A stretch of DNA of 64,000 nt from Pseudomonas rubra (GTDB lineage Bacteria; Pseudomonadota; Gammaproteobacteria; Pseudomonadales; Pseudomonadaceae). Positions 39,714 to 47,224 of this stretch are shown piece by piece. The notes below the pieces were generated by a model. It was not told where the DNA came from. It did no database searches and saw only the letters and a program-made list of their open reading frames with translations. Each line of letters starts with the position of its first letter. Positions within the stretch are counted from its first letter, which is position 1. The stretch covers positions 113,868 to 177,867 of the forward strand of contig NZ_JAMDGZ010000047.1 in NCBI RefSeq assembly GCF_028656935.1, in the 5' to 3' direction. Position numbers and translations under genes: made by a program.

Positions 39714-40955
39714 ATGCGTCTGTTTCACACCTCCGACTGGCACCTGGGTCAGACCCTGCACGGCCAGGAACGCGATTTTGAACACGCCTGCTTTCTCGAC
39801 TGGCTGCTCGGCCAGCTCAAGCTGCGCCAGCCCGATGCCCTGCTGATTGCCGGCGACATCTTCGACACCGTCAACCCGCCGGTCAAAGCCCAGGAACGGC
39901 TCTACGACTTCATCGTCCAGGCCCACGAACAGCAGCCCAAGCTGAACATCGTGATGATCGCCGGCAACCACGATTCCGGCTCGCGCATTGAACTGCCGGC
40001 GCCGCTGATGCGCCGCCTACGCACCCACGCCATAGGCCGGGTGCAGTGGCTGGATGAGGGTGAACTGGACAGCGAGCGCCTGCTGATTCCACTGACCAAC
40101 GCCAAGGGCAAGGTTGCCGCCTGGTGCCTGGCACTGCCCTTCCTGCGCCCGGCCGAGGTAACCGGCGCGCACCTGGGCGACGACTACCTGCGCGGCATTG
40201 CCCAAGTCCACGAAAAACTCATCGCCGCCGCCCTGCAGCAACGCAAGACCGGCCAGGCGCTGATTGCCGTGAGCCATGCGCACATGGCCGGTGGTTCGAT
40301 CTCGGAAGACTCCGAGCGCAGCCTGATCATCGGCAACGCCGAAGCCCTGCCAGCGCGCCTGTTTGCCCCAGAAATCAGCTATGTCGCCCTCGGCCACCTG
40401 CACAAGCCGCAAAAGGTCAACCGCGAAGAGCGCATCCGTTACAGCGGCTCGCCCATTCCGCTGTCGTTCTCGGAAATCGGCTATCAGCACCAGATCCTTG
40501 AAATCGAACTGGACGGCGCCCAACTGGCCAGTGTCGAGTCGCGCCTGGTGCCGCGCGCCGTGCACCTGCAACGCTTGGGCCCGGCGCCACTGGCTGAAGT
40601 GCTCGAACAACTGGCTGAACTGCCGGTGGTCGACCTGCTCGACGACCCGCAGCGCCAACCCTGGCTGGAGATTCGCGTACGTCTGGACGAACCCCTGCCC
40701 GACCTGCGCGCACAACTTGAAGGCGCTCTGCAGGGCAAAGCGGTGCGTCTGGTGCGCATCGCTGCCGAGTATGCCGGCAACGGTCGCAGCGAAGACGACA
40801 GCAGCGCCAACCTGCTGGAACTCGGCCAATTGACTCCGCACGAGCTGTTCAGCCGAGCCTGGGAACAGGCTTATGGCAACGCCGTCGACGAACAGACCCA
40901 GGCCGACTTTGCGCTGTTGCTGCAGGACGTCCAGCAGGAGCAGGAACAGCCATGA
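39714..40955 (+). CDS. sbcD: Exonuclease subunit SbcD (Mre11 homologue)
   Basis: 413 residues from ATG 39714. All Mre11 metal motifs are visible: HTSDWHLGQ, IAGDIFD, AGNHDSG, SHAHMAGG and ALGHLHKPQ. With SbcC it forms an ATP-dependent nuclease that cleaves DNA hairpins and trims blocked ends. Fifty-one bases after batD and overlapping sbcC by ATGA. Full length compared with E. coli SbcD (400). Confidence 0.97.
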   Translation: MRLFHTSDWHLGQTLHGQERDFEHACFLDWLLGQLKLRQPDALLIAGDIFDTVNPPVKAQERLYDFIVQAHEQQPKLNIVMIAGNHDSGSRIELPAPLMRRLRTHAIGRVQWLDEGELDSERLLIPLTNAKGKVAAWCLALPFLRPAEVTGAHLGDDYLRGIAQVHEKLIAAALQQRKTGQALIAVSHAHMAGGSISEDSERSLIIGNAEALPARLFAPEISYVALGHLHKPQKVNREERIRYSGSPIPLSFSEIGYQHQILEIELDGAQLASVESRLVPRAVHLQRLGPAPLAEVLEQLAELPVVDLLDDPQRQPWLEIRVRLDEPLPDLRAQLEGALQGKAVRLVRIAAEYAGNGRSEDDSSANLLELGQLTPHELFSRAWEQAYGNAVDEQTQADFALLLQDVQQEQEQP

Positions 40956-43900
40956 AGATTCTCGCCATCCGCCTGAAGAACCTCGCCTCCCTGGAAGGCC
41001 CGATCGAAATCGACTTCACCGCCGAGCCGCTGGCCAGCGCCGGCCTGTTCGCCATCACCGGGCCCACCGGCGCCGGCAAGAGCACCCTGCTTGATGCCCT
41101 GTGCCTGGCGTTGTTCGGTGCCGTCCCACGGTTGAACAACATTGGCCGCGAGACCAAACTGCCGGAAATCGACAGCGACATCCTCACCAGCGATCCGCGT
41201 ACCCTGCTGCGCCGGGGTTCGGGCAGCGGTTTTGCCGAGGTGGATTTCGTCGGCATCGACGGCCGCCGCTACCGCGCCCGCTGGGAGACCAACCGCGCCC
41301 GCGACAAGGCCAACGGCAAGCTGCAAGGCAGCCGCCAAAGCCTGCATGACCTGGACAGCGAGCAACTGCTGAGCAACCAGAGCAAGGCCGAATACAAGCA
41401 ACTGATCGAATCGCGCCTGGGCCTGAACTTCGAACAGTTCACCCGCGCGGTGATGCTGGCCCAGAGCGAGTTCAGCGCCTTCCTCAAGGCTGATGACAAA
41501 GAGCGCAGCGAGCTGCTGGAAAAGCTCACCAACACCGCCATCTACAGCCAGCTGGGCCGCCGCGCCTACAGCAAGAGCAAAGAAGCCGAAGAGGCGCACA
41601 AAGCCCTGCAGGATCAGGCCAGCGGCGTCCTGCCCAAGGCCTTGGATGAGCGCGCCGAACTCGACCTGCGCTACGGCGGGGCGCTCGATCGCTTCAAGGC
41701 CGAACAGGCGCAACTGCGCCAGCTCGAGCAGCAGCGCAGCTGGCTAGTCGAGCTGCTGCAACTGCAAGAGCAGGTGCAAGCCAGCAGCGCACAACTGCAC
41801 AGCGCCCAGCAGCATAACGACAGCCTCGACGGCGAGCGGCTGAAACTGGCGCGCCTGGAACAGCTGGCACCGCAACGTCACCAGTTCGCCCGCCAACAGA
41901 CGCTCAATGCCCAGCTCAGCCCGCTGACCGAGAGTATCAAGGCCCAGCGCCAGCAACATGATCAGTTGCACAGCCGTCAGTTGCAGTTGCAGGACGAACT
42001 GGGCAAGGCCCGCGCAGCCCTCGCCCAGGCCCTGGCACAACAAAGCGACAGCGCGCCAGCGGTGCGCCAGGCCTTTGCCGAACAGAACACCCTGGCCCGC
42101 CTGCAACAGGAACTGGCCAACAGCGGGACGCTCAAGCAACAGACCGAACAGGCCAGTGCCGAAGGCCAGCAACAGCTGCTCAGCCTCACTGAACAACAAG
42201 GCCTGAGCGAACAACGATTGCAGCAGATCAGCGACCAGCTCGCACAAAGCGCGTCGCTGGCAGGATTAAGTGAAGCCTGGAGTGCCTATCGCGACCGTCT
42301 GCAGCAACTGATGCAATTGGGCAACCGCCTCAACCAGGGCCGCGCCGAGCTGCCAGGCCTTGAGCAACGTGCCAGCCAGGCCAGTGCCCAACTTGAAGAA
42401 CAGCGCACCGCCCTGGCCCTGCTCTACCGTGAAGCCGAGGCAGAACCGCAGGCCCTGGCCGAACAGATCGGCCTGCTGGGCGAGCTGCTGCAGAAAAACC
42501 GCCAGCAGCAGCGCCAGGTCGAAGAGCTAAGCCGGCTGTGGAGCAACCAGCAAGACCTCGAACAGCGTCTGCAAGCCCTGCGCGATCGCCAGCAAGCAGC
42601 CTTGCAGCAGCGCGAACAGCTGATCAGCGAAGGGCTCAATGGCAAGAACCAGCTGAGCGCCGCCGAACAGGCGCTGAACGTCACCCGCCAGTTGCTCGAA
42701 CGCCAGCGCCTGGCCCGAAGCCAGAGCGTCGAAGAGCTGCGCGCGCAATTGCAGGACGATCAGCCCTGCCCAGTCTGCGGTAGCCAGGACCACCCATACC
42801 ATCAGCCCGAAGCCCTGCTGCAAAGCCTCGGACGCCATGACCAGGATGAAGAGGCCAACGCCCAGCAGGTGGTCGACGCGCTGAAGAAACAGCTCGATGA
42901 ACTGCGTACCCAACTGGGTGGCGTCAATGGCCAGATCAAGGAATACCTGCACCAGCAGGAGCAACTGGGCAACCAGCAGCAAGCGCTGCTGCCGAATCTC
43001 GAAGCGCATCCGCTGTACCCCGCGCTGGCCGACCAGGACAGCAGCCAGCGCAGCCCCTGGTTGGAATTGCAGGCGCGCAACCTGAACCACGATATCAGTC
43101 GTGACGAACAGCGCCAGAATGCCCTGCTGACCCTGCAAACCGACGCCAGTCGCCTGCAACAACAGGTGCAGGCAGCCCAGGAAGCCGGCCAGCAGGCCAA
43201 CCAGCACCTGAGCCAGCAGCACACCGCGCTGGCCAGCGACCAAGAGCGCCTGGACCAGGAACTGGCCAGTTTCGCCGCCCTGCTGCCTGGCGATATCCTC
43301 AACGACCTGCGCCAGGAGCCGGCCGCCACCTTTATGCGCCTGGACCAGCAAATGACCTTGCGCCAGGACCTGCTGCAACGGCAAAAGGACGAACAACAGG
43401 AGCACACCGAGCGCCAGCAGACCCTGGACAAAGCCCAACTGCAGCAACAGGCCCGGGTGCACAAGCACGAAGAATCGCACCAGCAGTTCAGCGAGCTGGA
43501 GCGTCAGCATCAGCTCAGCCACGACAGCCTTGCCGCCCTGCTCGGCGTCCAGGCCAGCGCCGAACACTGGCAGGAGCATCTGGAACAGGCCGTGGAGCAC
43601 GCGCGCCAGACTGAAGCACAAGCACTTCAACAGCTGCAAGAGACCCAAGCGCAGTTGATCGAACTGGCCGCCGAGCTCAAGGCCAAGGAGGAACGGCTGA
43701 ACGCCCTGGAGCATGAACACAACGAGGTTCGCACCCAGATCGAACAGTGGCGCCAGGGCCACCCGGAGCTGGACGACAGCGGCCTGGAGCAACTGCTGGC
43801 CTTCGACGACGACGCCGTAGCGCATTTGCGCCAAGGGCTGCAGGACAGCGAAAAGGCCATCGAACAAGCCCGCACCCTGCACAAGGAGCGCCAGCAGCGC

Positions 43901-44599
43901 CTGGACCAGCACCAGGTCCAGGGCAATGCCGAACTCACCCGCGACGCACTGGAACAGGCCGTCGACAGCCTGCAACTGCAACTGGCGGCCAGCGAACAGA
44001 CCTGCGCCGAACTGCGCGCCGCCCAGGCCGAAGACCAGCGCCGGCAACTGGCGCACCAGGCCCTGGCCGAGCAAATCGCCAGCGCCTACAACGAATGGCA
44101 GCGCTGGGCACGGCTCAATGCCCTGATCGGCTCGGCCACCGGCGACACCTTCCGCAAGATTGCCCAGGGCTACAACCTCGACCTGCTGGTGCACCATGCC
44201 AACGCCCAGTTGCGCCAGCTGGCCCGGCGCTACCGGCTCAAGCGCGGTGGCAGCCTGCTCGGCCTGCTGGTGCTGGACACCGAAATGGGCGACGAGCTGC
44301 GCTCGGTGCACTCGCTGTCGGGCGGTGAAACCTTCCTGGTGTCCCTGGCCTTGGCTCTGGGCCTGGCGTCGATGGCTTCGAGCACCCTGCGCATCGAATC
44401 GCTGTTTATCGACGAAGGCTTCGGCAGCCTTGATCCGGAATCGCTGCAACTGGCCATGGACGCCCTCGACGGCCTGCAAGCCCAGGGCCGCAAGGTCGCG
44501 GTGATCTCCCACGTGCAGGAGATGCACGAGCGCATCCCGGTGCAGATCCAGGTTCGCCGCCAGGGCAATGGCCTGAGCACCGTGGAGGTCAGCGGATGA
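40952..44599 (+). CDS. sbcC: Exonuclease subunit SbcC (Rad50 homologue)
   Basis: 1215 residues. Walker A GPTGAGKSTLLDALC near residue 31-45, long Gln/Glu-rich coiled coils on both sides of the zinc hook C606-P-V-C609, and at the C-terminus the ABC signature LSGGETFLVSLALALGLA followed by Walker B SLFIDEGFGSLDPE. The complete architecture is present. It opens in response to ATP and presents DNA to SbcD. It is coupled by overlap to both neighbours. Very Gln-rich coiled coils create a large antisense open frame that is not a gene. Confidence 0.97.
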   Translation: MKILAIRLKNLASLEGPIEIDFTAEPLASAGLFAITGPTGAGKSTLLDALCLALFGAVPRLNNIGRETKLPEIDSDILTSDPRTLLRRGSGSGFAEVDFVGIDGRRYRARWETNRARDKANGKLQGSRQSLHDLDSEQLLSNQSKAEYKQLIESRLGLNFEQFTRAVMLAQSEFSAFLKADDKERSELLEKLTNTAIYSQLGRRAYSKSKEAEEAHKALQDQASGVLPKALDERAELDLRYGGALDRFKAEQAQLRQLEQQRSWLVELLQLQEQVQASSAQLHSAQQHNDSLDGERLKLARLEQLAPQRHQFARQQTLNAQLSPLTESIKAQRQQHDQLHSRQLQLQDELGKARAALAQALAQQSDSAPAVRQAFAEQNTLARLQQELANSGTLKQQTEQASAEGQQQLLSLTEQQGLSEQRLQQISDQLAQSASLAGLSEAWSAYRDRLQQLMQLGNRLNQGRAELPGLEQRASQASAQLEEQRTALALLYREAEAEPQALAEQIGLLGELLQKNRQQQRQVEELSRLWSNQQDLEQRLQALRDRQQAALQQREQLISEGLNGKNQLSAAEQALNVTRQLLERQRLARSQSVEELRAQLQDDQPCPVCGSQDHPYHQPEALLQSLGRHDQDEEANAQQVVDALKKQLDELRTQLGGVNGQIKEYLHQQEQLGNQQQALLPNLEAHPLYPALADQDSSQRSPWLELQARNLNHDISRDEQRQNALLTLQTDASRLQQQVQAAQEAGQQANQHLSQQHTALASDQERLDQELASFAALLPGDILNDLRQEPAATFMRLDQQMTLRQDLLQRQKDEQQEHTERQQTLDKAQLQQQARVHKHEESHQQFSELERQHQLSHDSLAALLGVQASAEHWQEHLEQAVEHARQTEAQALQQLQETQAQLIELAAELKAKEERLNALEHEHNEVRTQIEQWRQGHPELDDSGLEQLLAFDDDAVAHLRQGLQDSEKAIEQARTLHKERQQRLDQHQVQGNAELTRDALEQAVDSLQLQLAASEQTCAELRAAQAEDQRRQLAHQALAEQIASAYNEWQRWARLNALIGSATGDTFRKIAQGYNLDLLVHHANAQLRQLARRYRLKRGGSLLGLLVLDTEMGDELRSVHSLSGGETFLVSLALALGLASMASSTLRIESLFIDEGFGSLDPESLQLAMDALDGLQAQGRKVAVISHVQEMHERIPVQIQVRRQGNGLSTVEVSG

Positions 44600-45189
44600 T
44601 CCTCTACTCGTTCCGCCGCTGCCCCTGGGCCATGCGCGCGCGGCTGGCGCTGCGCTATGCCGAATGTCCGGTGGAGATCCGCGAAGTCAGCCTCAAGGCC
44701 AAGCCGGCCGAACTGCTGGCCCTGTCGCCCAAAGGCACAGTGCCGGTGTTGAGTGCTGGTGAGCAGGTGCTGGAGGAGAGCCTGGAGATCATGCGCTGGG
44801 CCCTGGCCCGGCATGACCCGCAGGACTGGCAACTGGTGGCCGACCCGCAGGCGGCGCAGGCTGCCGATGCGCTGATCGAGCGCAATGATCGCGAGTTCAA
44901 GGCGCAGGTCAATCTGTACAAATATGCTGAGCGCTACCCGCAGCACTCACGAGAAGAGTACCGGGAACAAGCTGAAACCTGGCTGGCAGAGCTGGATGAG
45001 CGTCTGGCGCAGCAGGCGTACCTATTCGCTGATCATGCCAGCATGGCTGACGCGGCATTGTTGCCGTTGATGCGCCAGTTTGCCGGGGTGGAGCCACAGT
45101 GGTTCGCCCAAGCGCCCTACCCGCACTTGCGGGCATGGTTGCAGGGCTGGCTGGAGTCGGCGCTGTTCAAGGCGATCATGATGCGTTGA
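44596..45189 (+). CDS. Glutathione S-transferase family protein
   Basis: 197 residues. The N-terminal thioredoxin-like domain shows YSFRRCPWAMRARLALRYA, where the CPWA segment resembles omega-class/glutaredoxin-like GSTs, and SPKGTVPVL with the cis-Pro of GSTs; the C-terminal part is helical. It overlaps sbcC by ATGA, so it is cotranscribed. Substrate unknown; a glutathione-dependent reductase or lyase is possible because of the active-site Cys. Confidence 0.85.
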   Translation: MILYSFRRCPWAMRARLALRYAECPVEIREVSLKAKPAELLALSPKGTVPVLSAGEQVLEESLEIMRWALARHDPQDWQLVADPQAAQAADALIERNDREFKAQVNLYKYAERYPQHSREEYREQAETWLAELDERLAQQAYLFADHASMADAALLPLMRQFAGVEPQWFAQAPYPHLRAWLQGWLESALFKAIMMR

Positions 45190-45193
45190 ACCA

Positions 45194-45264
45194 ATCGCTG
45201 GCAAGCCAGCTCCCACAGGGGCCTATGCATGCAGGGCCTTTGTGGGAGCTGGCTTGCCAGCGAT
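45194..45264. repeat. REP-type inverted repeat with long palindromic loop
   Basis: Perfect 24-base arms (45194-45217, 45241-45264) of the TGGCAAGCCA class enclose a 23-base loop that contains TGCATGCA-like palindromic sequence. It lies directly after the GST gene. Confidence 0.93.
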
Positions 45265-45275
45265 GAGGCCAGACG

Positions 45276-45338
45276 TTACAGCGCCAGAATCGGCGAAGAA
45301 TAGAGGAACAGCAATACCGCCAGAATTCGCCATTTCAT
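45276..45338 (-). CDS. Possible 20-residue hydrophobic peptide
   Basis: ATG at 45338 to TAA at 45278 encodes MKWRILAVLLFLYSSPILAL, a basic start followed by one hydrophobic stretch, like a minimal membrane peptide or a signal sequence without mature part. Ribosome-binding site is weak (GGATG nine bases upstream). No function known; it could be chance. Confidence 0.35.
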   Translation of the reverse strand: MKWRILAVLLFLYSSPILAL

Positions 45339-45418
45339 GTGTGCATCCACTGACGTCAATAAATTAGCGTAAAATTCAAACACATGGCTATATGCTATTG
45401 CCAGAAAAATCTACAGGC

Positions 45419-45598
45419 TCAGTGCGCAGACTTATGGTCCAGCGCGGCGTAGAAGTTGGCACTTTGTTGCAGGTATTTCTGGGTATAGCTCTGGGTCGAC
45501 GATTTACGTTCGCTGAGCTCGACATGAGCGCTGGCCGGCAGCACCACCGAAGCGGAAATGGCGGAAGCGGCGATGACCGAAAAAAGATTGAAGTTCAT
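45419..45598 (-). CDS. Small exported protein of unknown function
   Basis: 59 residues from ATG 45598 with GAGGTC upstream. A clear Sec signal peptide (NFNLFSVIAASAISASVVLPASA, cut about residue 24) leaves a mature peptide of about 35 residues beginning HVELSERKSSTQSYTQ, polar and without Cys. Probably periplasmic. Similar small exported proteins occur in other pseudomonads, as far as can be judged from memory. It is transcribed alone, behind the lactonase gene on the same strand. Confidence 0.7.
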   Translation of the reverse strand: MNFNLFSVIAASAISASVVLPASAHVELSERKSSTQSYTQKYLQQSANFYAALDHKSAH

Positions 45599-45719
45599 GG
45601 CGCTGACCTCGAAGTCTGTGGTTTGAAATGGCCGCTTGGGGCCGTGGTTCAAACTTACGCCGCTGACGCGGCGCACAGAAATTCATTGCAGCAGTAGCCA
45701 ACATCAAGGCCATTGATAG

Positions 45720-46850
45720 TCAGTTGACGAACTTCAGGTCCGACGGCGCATCCTGGGCCAACTTCTGCACGGTATCGCCCAACAGGCCGGTGCGTGGATC
45801 GCGACGCAATACCACGATCTGGTTGCTCTTCTGATTGGCCACCAGCAGAAACCTGCCGGTGGGGTCGAGGGTAAACTCCCGTGGATGATCACCCTCGACG
45901 CTACGCCGCTGCACCTGCATCAGCTTGCCGGATTTGTCATCAACGGCAAACACCAACAACTCATTGGCCGTACCGCGGTTGCTGACATACAGAAAGCGTC
46001 CGTCAGCCGACAGGTGCAAGGCACCCGCAGCTTTGGCCGAAGCGTCGGTCTGCTCGGTCAGTGGCAGGCGCTGCAGCTCCAGCAGCGTGCCATTGCGATA
46101 ATCGAAAGCCACCACCTGCGCGCTCATTTCCAGGGTCAGGTAGGCATGCTTGCCGTCACGGTCAAATAGCAGATGGCGCGGCCCGCTGCCCGGCGGCAGG
46201 CTCACCGGTTCGACCGCAGTCAGTGGTTGGCTGGGGCTGGCGCCGTCATAGCGGTAGACAAATACCTTGTCGGCGCCCAGGTCGCTGGCAAACACATACT
46301 TGCCATTGTCGGATGACACCACCGAATGCACGTGAGGCCCGGTCTGGCGCTGCGGATCGACGCCGCTGGGCGCGTGCCGGTACTGCTGCACCGAGGCCTG
46401 CAGACGCCCTTGCCGGTCCACCGGCAATACACTCAGGCTGCCACCCGGCGCGGGCTGCGCGCCATAGTTGGCGACAAACAAGTAGCGCTGGTCATGACTG
46501 AGGCTGGAGTGGGTCGGCTCATCGCCCTGGCTTGGCACCTGGTTCAGCGCCTTGAGGCTGCCATCCTTGGCGATGGCAAAGCTGCTGACCTGGCCATTGC
46601 CGCCACCGTTCTCATTGACCGCGAACAGCAGGCGCCTGTCCACCGACAGGGTCAGCCAGGAAGGATTTTCGCTCTTGAGTACCTGCAGCGGCGTGGGCTC
46701 GATCTGGCCGCTGTCGCTGTTGAAGCGATAGCGGTAGATCCCTTCGCTGCTACCTGCGGTGTAGCTGCCGACCAGCAGGTCGTGGGCCTGGGCGCAGAGA
46801 GTCAGGCTCATGCTACTGGCGATCAGCAGGCTCTTCAGCAAGCGCGTCAT
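45720..46850 (-). CDS. Exported seven-bladed beta-propeller, lactonase (3-carboxymuconate cyclase/6-phosphogluconolactonase) family
   Basis: 376 residues from ATG 46850 with GAGG upstream. A signal peptide (about 1-23, ending AQA-HD) is followed by repeated blades: LLVGSYTAGSSEGIYRYRF, GPHVHSVVSSDNGKYVFASDLGADKVFVYRYD and HPREFTLDPTGRFLLVANQKSNQIVVLRRD. The family (Pfam Lactonase) includes cytoplasmic 6-phosphogluconolactonase, but export to the periplasm argues for another lactone or a structural role. The start overlaps the preceding gene by 38 bases. Confidence 0.88.
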   Translation of the reverse strand: MTRLLKSLLIASSMSLTLCAQAHDLLVGSYTAGSSEGIYRYRFNSDSGQIEPTPLQVLKSENPSWLTLSVDRRLLFAVNENGGGNGQVSSFAIAKDGSLKALNQVPSQGDEPTHSSLSHDQRYLFVANYGAQPAPGGSLSVLPVDRQGRLQASVQQYRHAPSGVDPQRQTGPHVHSVVSSDNGKYVFASDLGADKVFVYRYDGASPSQPLTAVEPVSLPPGSGPRHLLFDRDGKHAYLTLEMSAQVVAFDYRNGTLLELQRLPLTEQTDASAKAAGALHLSADGRFLYVSNRGTANELLVFAVDDKSGKLMQVQRRSVEGDHPREFTLDPTGRFLLVANQKSNQIVVLRRDPRTGLLGDTVQKLAQDAPSDLKFVN

Positions 46851-47106
46851 GGTCTTCCTCTTCGCTGGCACTAAAGGCACTCATACAGACTAGCCGATGC
46901 TCGCCAGTGTCGGCCGCGATCAGCCAGTCGGCACCGTCCAGCTTGGCAGCGCCGATCTGCTCAGGGGTGAAAAACCATTTTTTAAAGGCGCGGCCGTCCA
47001 TCAACTCGATGTGCAGGCCGGTTTCGTCGAACGTGAAGTCAAAGGCGTGCAGGCCGTCGATCAGGAGCATGTCGCAGGATGCGAGGGCTTGGGAGAGGGT
47101 TGTCAT
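46813..47106 (-). CDS. Conserved hypothetical acidic protein
   Basis: 97 residues, start ATG 47106. Soluble and acidic, with MLLIDGLHAFDFTFDETGLHIELMDGRAFKKWFF suggesting a small beta-alpha fold. The acidic tail (SEEEDHDALAEEPAD) overlaps the start of the lactonase gene by 38 bases in another frame, so the two are probably expressed together. Family not recognised with confidence; seen widely in Pseudomonas by impression only. Confidence 0.7.
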   Translation of the reverse strand: MTTLSQALASCDMLLIDGLHAFDFTFDETGLHIELMDGRAFKKWFFTPEQIGAAKLDGADWLIAADTGEHRLVCMSAFSASEEEDHDALAEEPADRQ

Positions 47107-47150
47107 TGCAGGAGTATCACTGGCGGAAAAACCCCATGATACCTGAAAGC

Positions 47151-47209
47151 ATCGCGGGGCAAGCCCGCTCCCACAGGCCTACATTGTGGGAGCGGGCTTG
47201 CCCCGCGAT
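47151..47209. repeat. REP-type inverted repeat (GGGGCAAGCCCGCTCCCACA class)
   Basis: Perfect 25-base arms 47151-47175 and 47185-47209 over a 9-base loop. It lies 16 bases beyond the stop of the MMPL exporter and before the hypothetical gene. Confidence 0.93.
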
Positions 47210-47224
47210 TGCAGCAAGGCAAAC

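Noticed and set aside
38034..39971. Minus-strand open frame of 645 codons opposite batD and sbcD
   Set aside because: It spans two conserved plus-strand genes and has shadow-type composition.
42527..44527. Minus-strand open frame of 666 codons opposite sbcC
   Set aside because: Leu/Gln-rich shadow of the Gln-rich SbcC coiled coil; no recognisable motif.
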